Shown here: one piece after another, positions 41,345 to 47,801 of the stretch | How the letters are laid out: each line of letters opens with the position of its first letter | Numbering within the stretch: position 1 is the first letter of the stretch | Assembly (NCBI GenBank): GCA_944323445.1 | Contig: CALUSM010000020.1 | Coordinates: 1-49,636, forward strand | DNA length: 49,636 nucleotides | Direction: 5' to 3' | Origin: an uncultured Bacteroidales bacterium | GTDB lineage: Bacteria; Bacteroidota; Bacteroidia; Bacteroidales; UBA932 | Program-made: the position numbers and the translations under genes | The notes under the pieces: generated by a model | What the model was told of the DNA's origin: nothing | What the model saw: the letters and a program-made list of their open reading frames with translations, nothing else | The model's database searches: none

Positions 41345-44007
41345 CTTCTGGACAAGTCGCGGAGCCGGGACGTGAGCTCCTGGTTGTCCATCAGGCTTTC
41401 CAGTGTCAGGTGCATGCGGTATCTCCAGTAGTACCTGGGGATAGACGGAACGTTGATGCGTTCCGAGGCCGGATCCTGCGCCCTCGTGCTTCCGTCAACT
41501 GACAGCCAGTCCTGCAGGGGAAGGACGGTCAGCATGGACGTGGAGCCGGTGTGCATGCGTATGATTTTCTCGCAGAGCCATGGCTCGCAGAAGTAAGGAG
41601 GCTCTCCTTCTTCATGGAGCATCGTATGCCAGAATGCGGCGGACGCGCTCCTGTCCTCCTCCCACCACTGTCTGAGAGTGCTGGTGTCGTGGGTGCCGGT
41701 GGTGCAGACGCTCATGTAGGGATACCGGGCAGGATCTCCGAAAGGCTCCCTGGGATTCTTGGACATGCGGAATATCTCAAGCGACAGTATCTTCAGGTCA
41801 CTGATGACACCGGGTACGCAGTCAGGAATCATGCCCAGGTCCTCGGCGCAGGTGAGCATGTTGGTGGCGGCTGTCAGCTCCGGCAGCTTGCGCAGGGCGG
41901 ATTCCCGCCAGAAATCGTTGTGCCTCTTGTAGAAGAAGTGGTCGTAGAGACGGTTGTAGGCCTCTTTCTGGTCTTCCGGCAAGTCTCTGTATGAATAGGT
42001 GTACTGAGAGGATATCCTGGGGTGGAAGAGTCCGGGTCTGCGGGGATCCTCCAGGAAGAGCACTTCTGCGACAAGGGCCTGCAGTCCGTCCTTGACATCA
42101 TCCTGCTCCGGTCCGAAGTGCTGTTCTATCTTTTGCTGGGTGTCGAATTCTTTCTTGAGCGTAAACACATCGTACTGGTTGCTGTCCAGGTATCCGGCCA
42201 TCACCTCCTCCGTTCTGTCCCCGAACATCTCCTTCAGTTGCCAGTAGCGGATGTAGGGAGTGGCGTGGCGTGCGAAGTCAAACTGGAAACCCCATCTGCA
42301 GATTTCCTCGTAGCTCATCGGCAGGGCAGGGGAAAAATGCCCCATCAGCCCCTTGGTCTGCTCCTGCGGTATTTCCCATATCCGGAAGAATCCAAGCACG
42401 TGGTCTATCCTGTAGGCGTCGAAATACTCGGACATGTGGCGGAAGCGCTCCTTCCACCAGCGGTAGCCGTCGGCGGCCATCCTGTCCCAGTCATAGGTGG
42501 GGAATCCCCAGTTCTGGCCGTCGGCCGCGAAGTCGTCTGGCGGGGCTCCGGCCTGGGAGTCCATGTGGAAGAGCTCCGGGGAGGCCCAGGCGTCCGCGCT
42601 GTTGCGGGTGATGCCTATGGGGATGTCTCCCTTCAGGGCAATGCCCAGCGAATGGAGATACTGCACCGCGTCCAGCAGCTGCCTGTGCAGGTGGTACTGG
42701 GTGAAGATGTGGAAGGATATCTCGGGATAGAGGGGACTGTCCTCCGAATTGACGCGTGCGAGCAGCTCCGTGGTGCAGCGGGAGTCTTCTCCCCAGCGGG
42801 AGAAATCGGCGGTGCCGTGGCTGTCCCTCAGGGCGCAGAAGGCGCAGTAGGGCAGGAGCCAGGACCTGTTGCTGCGGTAGAATGAGAGGAACTTCGGTTC
42901 GGCGAAGGTATCCTCCTTATAGGTTCCGAACTGTATTCTGAGGTATTTGTTCTTCATGGCCAGCACCTTCTCATAGTCGATGGCCGGCAGGGCGTCCAGG
43001 GCCTTCCGCTCGCGGCTGTAGGCGGAGCGCTGCCCGGGGTTCTTCAGAGGACCTATGGCCGTGATGTTGATGAATATCGGATGCAGGGCCATGACGGTGA
43101 TGCCTCCGTAGGGGTAGGAGTCGGTCCAGGTGCCGGTGGAGGTGGTGTCGTTGACCGGCAGGATCTGTATCACATTCTGCCCTATAGAGCGAATCCAGTC
43201 TCCCAGGACCTTGAGGTCGGTGAAGTCACCGATGCCGCAGCTGTTCTGCGTCCTGAGGGCGAACACAGGTACGGCGGTGCCGGAGAAGCGGGGCCTGCCC
43301 AGATGGAAGGACGCCTGGGAGTATTCCACGGACCAGGTCTGATGGGGGGTGATGTCGCCGGGCAGCTCCAGGATACGGTTGTTCCTGTCCTCCCAGATGA
43401 TGCTGCCGTCAGAGGTATTGCGCTTGATGAACTTGAATTCCAGTCTCCGGCTCAGTTTCTCCGCGGGCAGGTGGACTGTCCAGCGGGAGCCGTGCACGGG
43501 GGTCATCTCCATTGCCCTGGCGGGATCCCATCCTCCCAGCACGGGGGAGTCTCCGCAGATGGCCAGGACACAGTCCTGCTCTACTGCCGGAGCCGTTACC
43601 CTGATGATGACCTCGCGGGAGTGGAGGTGGGTCTGGGTGGATTTGCGCTGAGCATGGGAGAAGAATATCTCGGAGAAGGGGGCAGTGAGGAAGGGGGCCT
43701 CCGCCGAATTGCCCTGCCACTCATCGTTGAGGAAGAGCTCCCGGGACGCGCTGTTCAGGCCCAGGACCCTTTCAGAGCCTGCCTCGTAGAAGGTGGAGCC
43801 GTTCTCTGACTTGACGAAGTATTTGTAAGACAGGACCCTTTCCTCGAGGTCCGTTATCTTGATGTCGGTTTTCCAGAAATCTCCTGGGGTGTAGTTCATG
43901 GGTACGGCCTTGGCCGGGTCACCGCCTCCGAGCTCGGGCACGGACCCCGAAATGTAGAGGTTCTGCCCCCAGGCGGTGCGGAAGTTGATGGAAAAATGAA
44001 TAATCAT
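41341..44007 (-). CDS. malQ: 4-alpha-glucanotransferase (GH77) with two N-terminal CBM20 domains
   Basis: An 888-residue cytoplasmic disproportionating enzyme of the DPE2-like type. Two starch-binding CBM20-like modules (about 1-110 and 125-235: LYISGSVPELGGGDPAKAVPM and VLAICGDSPVLGGWDPARAM) precede the GH77 barrel. Barrel motifs are FALRTQNSCGIGDFTDL, the nucleophile region FDAYRIDHVLGFFRIWEIP, CAEDLGMIPDCV with the acid/base Glu, and GTHDTSTLRQWWEED. It transfers glucans between maltodextrins and releases glucose. There is no signal peptide. A promoter element lies just upstream. It probably handles sugars imported by the MFS and SusC proteins at the right end; that link is inference. Confidence 0.96.
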   Translation of the reverse strand: MIIHFSINFRTAWGQNLYISGSVPELGGGDPAKAVPMNYTPGDFWKTDIKITDLEERVLSYKYFVKSENGSTFYEAGSERVLGLNSASRELFLNDEWQGNSAEAPFLTAPFSEIFFSHAQRKSTQTHLHSREVIIRVTAPAVEQDCVLAICGDSPVLGGWDPARAMEMTPVHGSRWTVHLPAEKLSRRLEFKFIKRNTSDGSIIWEDRNNRILELPGDITPHQTWSVEYSQASFHLGRPRFSGTAVPVFALRTQNSCGIGDFTDLKVLGDWIRSIGQNVIQILPVNDTTSTGTWTDSYPYGGITVMALHPIFINITAIGPLKNPGQRSAYSRERKALDALPAIDYEKVLAMKNKYLRIQFGTYKEDTFAEPKFLSFYRSNRSWLLPYCAFCALRDSHGTADFSRWGEDSRCTTELLARVNSEDSPLYPEISFHIFTQYHLHRQLLDAVQYLHSLGIALKGDIPIGITRNSADAWASPELFHMDSQAGAPPDDFAADGQNWGFPTYDWDRMAADGYRWWKERFRHMSEYFDAYRIDHVLGFFRIWEIPQEQTKGLMGHFSPALPMSYEEICRWGFQFDFARHATPYIRYWQLKEMFGDRTEEVMAGYLDSNQYDVFTLKKEFDTQQKIEQHFGPEQDDVKDGLQALVAEVLFLEDPRRPGLFHPRISSQYTYSYRDLPEDQKEAYNRLYDHFFYKRHNDFWRESALRKLPELTAATNMLTCAEDLGMIPDCVPGVISDLKILSLEIFRMSKNPREPFGDPARYPYMSVCTTGTHDTSTLRQWWEEDRSASAAFWHTMLHEEGEPPYFCEPWLCEKIIRMHTGSTSMLTVLPLQDWLSVDGSTRAQDPASERINVPSIPRYYWRYRMHLTLESLMDNQELTSRLRDLSRR

Positions 44008-44018
44008 CGTTCAGAATT

Positions 44019-44050
44019 TTTGCAAATGTATGGAAAAATCGTTAATTTTA
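44019..44050 (+). promoter_or_regulatory. Putative promoter for the small membrane protein and LytS-type kinase
   Basis: TTTG at 44019-44022, 20 bases, then TAATTTTA at 44043-44050, one mismatch from TAnnTTTG. It overlaps the malQ promoter on the other strand. If used, transcription would begin after the ATG at 44030, which favours the ATG at 44069 as start of the next gene. Confidence 0.35.
44023..44030 (-). promoter_or_regulatory. Putative promoter -7 element for malQ and downstream genes
   Basis: The minus strand reads TACATTTG, an exact TAnnTTTG match, 15 bases upstream of the malQ ATG at 44007. The -33 position 20 bases upstream reads CTG, one base off TTG. Confidence 0.48.
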
Positions 44051-44068
44051 CAGAAATATCATGTGACT

Positions 44069-44470
44069 ATGAAGCGGTTTTTCTCAAGAACGGGCGATGC
44101 AAGGAGCGACGTGCTCAGGGCCAATATCATAGTTCTGATTTTCGTTCTCGCCCACGCGGTCATTTGTCTGGCACTTCACGACACCAAGATAGGTGACGGC
44201 ATCTTCCTCACCTGCCTGACCATAGGCATGGTCTTCACTCTTATCAAGTTCTACAGGGCCTCTTTCGATGTCTTCCTGGGACTGGCCTTCCTCTCGTGCT
44301 TTGCCGGTTTCTACATCGGGACCGAGGGAGCCGGGCTGTTGGAAAAGTGGGTGCCTTCCTGGGGCGTGTGGATCAATGTCATAGTCACGATGGTCACCAC
44401 CGGACTTCTGGGGCTGGTGATCGTCCTCTTAGTACGCAGGGACTGGCATGTCGGAGGAAAGCAGCAATAG
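44069..44470 (+). CDS. Small inner-membrane protein upstream of a LytS-type kinase
   Basis: A 133-residue protein with about four predicted membrane helices: ANIIVLIFVLAHAVICLAL, FLTCLTIGMVFTLIKFY, FLGLAFLSCFAGFYIG, and VWINVIVTMVTTGLLGLVIVLL, ending VRRDWHVGGKQQ. I do not recognise the family. Its last 23 bases overlap the kinase gene, so translation is probably coupled and it may be a sensory partner. Start choice: the ATG at 44030 would add 13 residues but lies within the presumed promoter; the ATG at 44069 leaves a positive N-terminus (MKRFFSRTGDARSDV) before the first helix. Confidence 0.75.
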   Translation: MKRFFSRTGDARSDVLRANIIVLIFVLAHAVICLALHDTKIGDGIFLTCLTIGMVFTLIKFYRASFDVFLGLAFLSCFAGFYIGTEGAGLLEKWVPSWGVWINVIVTMVTTGLLGLVIVLLVRRDWHVGGKQQ

Positions 44471-45512
44471 GGGAGGGCGCAGCCAGGTCTCGACCGTCGA
44501 CCTGATGGTCATCATCATCATTGTCCTGTTCGCAAGGATACTGATCGAGAGGGCCATGCCTCTGTTCTACGAGAGTTTCGGCCTGTATTTCGGAGATTTC
44601 CTCTTTCAGACGCTGTCCAACTATTCCCTGACCTTCGGGGCCATCCTGGGAGACATCCTCATCGTCGTGCTGCTGGTGCGCCTCTTCCCGTACGGAAGCG
44701 GCAGGACCATAGTCCGGTCGCTGGTAGAGGTGGGCGCCATCGCCATGATGGCCTTCCTGACCTCCCTGCTGATCCGGATATGGCAGTACCCGCAGGTAGT
44801 GGACGGAAGTAAGTTCTTCAGCCGGCTCTTTCTTTTCACATACGTGAGCAACCTGGTGTTCAACGCCGTCGCGATACTCATCACCGACCTTATTTTCTAT
44901 TACCGCTGGACGAACCGGAAGGCTGTCGCCGCGGAGGCCGAGCAGCGGGCCAAGGCCAACTACCAGTACCAGCTGCTCAAGAGCGAGACCAACCCTCATT
45001 TTCTCTTCAACTGCCTGACAGTCCTGCAGTACCTGATACATGAGGACGCCGACAGGGCCAGTGATTATGCGGGGAAACTGGCGGGAGTGTACCGCTATTT
45101 CCTGAAGTTGGAGAAGCATACTCTGGTGATGCTGGAGGAGGAGCTGGAGTTCGTGAGCAAGTACTGCGACCTGCTGCGGGAGAGGTTCGGGGAGAGTTTC
45201 GTCACTGAGATAGACATTCCGGACAAGTATCACGGCGCCAGGATCATTCCCTGCACCCTGCAGGTGATGGTGGAAAATGCCGTCAAGCACAACGTGGTCA
45301 ACTCTTCAAGTGCCCTGCACATCTCCATAGGGATAGGAATGCGTCATATCGTTGTCCGCAACAACCTCAATCCCAAGAAAACTGAGCCGGGCGTCTCCAC
45401 CGGCACCGGCCTGCAGAACATCAGCCGTCAGTACGAGATACTCTTCAACCGCAGGGTGGTGACCGAAAAGACGGACTCGGAATTCATCGTGCGCATTCCT
45501 CTTATCCAGTAG
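44448..45512 (+). CDS. LytS/YehU-type sensor histidine kinase
   Basis: A 354-residue membrane kinase. Four or so N-terminal helices span residues about 17-150. A coiled linker (RKAVAAEAEQRAKANYQYQLLKSE) follows. The His_kinase domain with the phospho-acceptor motif TNPHFLFNCL comes next, and then a GHKL ATPase with LQVMVENAVKHN and STGTGLQNISRQY. Such kinases phosphorylate LytTR-type regulators, one of which is encoded by the convergent gene 6 bases away. The signal is unknown and there is no extracytoplasmic sensor domain of any size. It overlaps the small membrane protein gene by 23 bases. Confidence 0.93.
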   Translation: MSEESSNRGGRSQVSTVDLMVIIIIVLFARILIERAMPLFYESFGLYFGDFLFQTLSNYSLTFGAILGDILIVVLLVRLFPYGSGRTIVRSLVEVGAIAMMAFLTSLLIRIWQYPQVVDGSKFFSRLFLFTYVSNLVFNAVAILITDLIFYYRWTNRKAVAAEAEQRAKANYQYQLLKSETNPHFLFNCLTVLQYLIHEDADRASDYAGKLAGVYRYFLKLEKHTLVMLEEELEFVSKYCDLLRERFGESFVTEIDIPDKYHGARIIPCTLQVMVENAVKHNVVNSSSALHISIGIGMRHIVVRNNLNPKKTEPGVSTGTGLQNISRQYEILFNRRVVTEKTDSEFIVRIPLIQ

Positions 45513-45518
45513 CCCGGC

Positions 45519-46268
45519 CTACGCGCCCTCGAGCCATTCCATGAAGGACTGGACGCGGTCGCGGGGGACGATCACCGGCTCGATGTTCTTCGGGGAGAGG
45601 GTGACCTTCAGCCTGGAATTGAAATATTTCGAGATAGTGTAGATGGAGGAGAGCCCCACCAGGCATTTTCTGGATATCTTGTAGAATCTGGCCGGGTCCA
45701 CCTCGTTCTCTATGGCAGTCAGCGAATCGTCGGTCATGTACTGCTTGCCGTCGCGGGTGACCAGCCAGGTGGACTTCTCGTTGGAGTAGAAATAGGCTAT
45801 GTCGTTTACGTCAATAACCAGTATCTGGCTTCCTAACTTGATGGTAAAGTGGTGCTTATGGACGGGCTTCGCGTAGGCGGTTACATCGGGCGCGGTTTTC
45901 GGCGCGGCAGTTACCCCGCATAACTGCATGCACCGGTCTACCGATTCCCTGAAGGCACCGTCCTCTATCGGCTTCATAAGGTAGTCGATGCACTTGTTCC
46001 GGAATGCGTCCAGAGCGTAGTCCGGGTAGGCTGTGGTGATTATGACCGGACAGGTGATGTCCACCTGCCGGAATATCTCGAAACTGCTGCCGTCAGAGAG
46101 TTCCACGTCCATGAATATAAGGTCCGGAGTCTGATGCTTGAGAAAGTTGACAGCCGTGTCCACGGAGTCAAGTATCCCCATGATGGTGAAGTCGGGGAAG
46201 TATCGTCCCAGGAGTCTGATAAGTATCTGCTGGGCGGGTATCTCGTCTTCTATTATCAGGACTTTCAT
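45519..46268 (-). CDS. LytTR-family response regulator
   Basis: A 249-residue regulator: REC domain (1-120) with the acidic IIEDE cluster, phospho-acceptor Asp in LIFMDVEL, switch Thr in ITTAYPDYALDAF, and YLMKP Lys, then a LytTR DNA-binding domain (about 145-245) with DVNDIAYFYSNEKSTWLVTRDGKQY and KISRKCLVGLSSI. It is the obvious partner of the convergent kinase gene. The ATG at 46268 starts MKVLIIEDE; 13 extra residues upstream to 46307 lie in the promoter and are rejected. The promoter is so close that the transcript would have almost no leader. Confidence 0.93.
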   Translation of the reverse strand: MKVLIIEDEIPAQQILIRLLGRYFPDFTIMGILDSVDTAVNFLKHQTPDLIFMDVELSDGSSFEIFRQVDITCPVIITTAYPDYALDAFRNKCIDYLMKPIEDGAFRESVDRCMQLCGVTAAPKTAPDVTAYAKPVHKHHFTIKLGSQILVIDVNDIAYFYSNEKSTWLVTRDGKQYMTDDSLTAIENEVDPARFYKISRKCLVGLSSIYTISKYFNSRLKVTLSPKNIEPVIVPRDRVQSFMEWLEGA

Positions 46269-46276
46269 AGCGGATG

Positions 46277-46307
46277 CAAAGTTAAGAAAGATGACGGATA
46301 TTTCCAA
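46277..46307 (-). promoter_or_regulatory. Promoter for the LytTR regulator gene
   Basis: Minus strand: TTG (complement of 46305-46307), 20 bases, TAACTTTG (complement of 46277-46284), a near-perfect Bacteroidota -33/-7 pair. Only 8 bases separate the -7 element from the ATG at 46268. Confidence 0.62.
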
Positions 46308-46333
46308 TTTGTTAAAAAAATGTTACAATTCGT

Positions 46334-46348
46334 CGTGGATTTCCCACG
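46334..46348. repeat. Short inverted repeat in the divergent intergenic region
   Basis: CGTGG (46334-46338) and CCACG (46344-46348) form a 5-bp palindrome with a 5-base spacer between the divergent LytTR and MFS promoters. It could be a regulator site but is short enough to be chance. Confidence 0.25.
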
Positions 46349-46388
46349 GTCCGTCGGAAACTATAATGTTTAAAAGGTGTGGAAAGTC

Positions 46389-46396
46389 TAATTTTG
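46389..46396 (+). promoter_or_regulatory. Putative promoter -7 element for the MFS-susC unit
   Basis: TAATTTTG is an exact TAnnTTTG match 32 bases upstream of the MFS ATG at 46429. The -33 position 20 bases upstream reads ATG, one base from TTG. Confidence 0.5.
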
Positions 46397-46428
46397 ACCC
46401 TGCTTATTAAACCGCATACAGACTCTCT

Positions 46429-47760
46429 ATGGAAAAGAAGAGAATGACATTCATACAGATTTTCAACATGAGTTTCGGGTTTCTCGGGATTCAGTTCGGC
46501 CTGGCATTGCAGAATGCCAATGTCAGCCGGATCCTGCAGTCATTCGGAGCTGATGTGGCCCATCTGTCGTATTTCTGGCTGGCCGCGCCCCTCACGGGTA
46601 TGATCGTCCAGCCCATCATAGGGCATTACAGCGACCGCACCTGGTGCCGGCTCGGCAGGAGACGTCCCTACTTCCTGACCGGAGCCATCCTGGCCTCCCT
46701 GATGCTGTTCCTGATGCCCAACTCTCCCTCCCTCGCCGGCTTCCTCTCCCCTCTGCTGATAGGAGCCGGTATCCTCATGATTATGGATGCCTCCATCAAT
46801 GTAGCCATGGAGCCTTTCCGGGCTCTTGTAGCCGACAAGCTGCCCTCTGAACAGCGGACACTCGGTTTCTCGATGCAGACATCCCTCATCGGTGTCGGCG
46901 CTGTCGTCGGCGCTGTCCTTCCTTATGTACTGACCAACTGGTTCGGAATGTCCAACACCCCCGCCGAAGTCGGAGGAGTGGCGCCTAACGTGCGCACGGC
47001 CTTCTATATCGGTGCCGCTGTCCTGCTGCTCTGCGTGCTGTGGACGGTCATCAGCACTTCCGAATATCCTCCTGAGCCGGGAGAGAAAAAGCAGAAAGAC
47101 GGAGGTTTCCTGGAGATATTCAAGGACTTCGGCCGTATGCCCAGGACTATGGTACAGCTTGGCGTAGTTCAGTTCTTCTCCTGGTTCGCCCTCTTCTCGA
47201 TGTGGGTGTACATGACCCCCGCCGTAGCCGAGCACTGCTACAACACCGTGGACCGCACTTCGGTCGAGTTCGGCAATGCCGGTGACTGGGTCGGCGTCCT
47301 GCAGGGTATATATAATGGTGTGGCCGCAGTCTACGCCTTCCTCCTGCCCTGGATAGCCTCCAGGATAGGCCGCAAGGCCACCCATTCCGTCTCCCTGCTG
47401 ATGGGTGCCCTCGGTTTCGCCTCCTTCTTCATCTTCAAGAACCCGAACCTGCTGATCATATCCATGATAGGAGTCGGCATCGCCTGGGGCAGCATCCTGG
47501 CCATGCCTTACTCTATCCTCGCCGGCTCGCTGCCTCCCGCCAAGATGGGAGTCTTCATGGGTATCTTCAACTTCTTCATCACTATACCGCAGGTATGCAA
47601 CGGCCTCCTGGGAGGCTTCATGGTTAACCATGTGTACGGCGGTCACACTATCTACGCCATGGTGTTCTCGGGCCTGTGCCTCCTGATAGCGGCGGTCTCC
47701 GTCATCTTCGTGGAGGACAAGGACGACCCGGTGCAGCTGCGGCTTTTCCGTAAGAAATAA
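46429..47760 (+). CDS. MFS sugar permease, SLC45/GPH-like (probable maltose or glucoside transporter)
   Basis: A 443-residue, twelve-helix permease. The loop between helices 2 and 3 reads GHYSDRTWCRLGRRRPYFLTG, the pattern typical of SLC45 and bacterial maltose/sucrose MFS proteins. Other segments are GIQFGLALQNANVSRILQSFGA at the start and GIAWGSILAMPYSILAGSLPP late in the protein. It would import disaccharides across the inner membrane with a cation. It is followed after 41 bases by susC, and malQ is 2.4 kb away across the two-component genes, supporting maltose or maltodextrin as substrate. Substrate remains inference. Confidence 0.87.
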   Translation: MEKKRMTFIQIFNMSFGFLGIQFGLALQNANVSRILQSFGADVAHLSYFWLAAPLTGMIVQPIIGHYSDRTWCRLGRRRPYFLTGAILASLMLFLMPNSPSLAGFLSPLLIGAGILMIMDASINVAMEPFRALVADKLPSEQRTLGFSMQTSLIGVGAVVGAVLPYVLTNWFGMSNTPAEVGGVAPNVRTAFYIGAAVLLLCVLWTVISTSEYPPEPGEKKQKDGGFLEIFKDFGRMPRTMVQLGVVQFFSWFALFSMWVYMTPAVAEHCYNTVDRTSVEFGNAGDWVGVLQGIYNGVAAVYAFLLPWIASRIGRKATHSVSLLMGALGFASFFIFKNPNLLIISMIGVGIAWGSILAMPYSILAGSLPPAKMGVFMGIFNFFITIPQVCNGLLGGFMVNHVYGGHTIYAMVFSGLCLLIAAVSVIFVEDKDDPVQLRLFRKK

Positions 47761-47801
47761 CAACTAACTATTTTTAAGTACAATCAATTAATATTTAACG
47801 T

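Noticed and set aside
44030-44068. A start for the small membrane protein at the ATG at 44030
   Set aside because: This ATG falls inside the presumed promoter (44019-44050), and the extra 13 residues add nothing recognisable. The ATG at 44069 is preferred, though this is not certain.
46540-47763. A 407-codon open frame on the minus strand across the MFS permease
   Set aside because: Antisense shadow with His/Gly/Glu-rich sequence and no recognisable domain.
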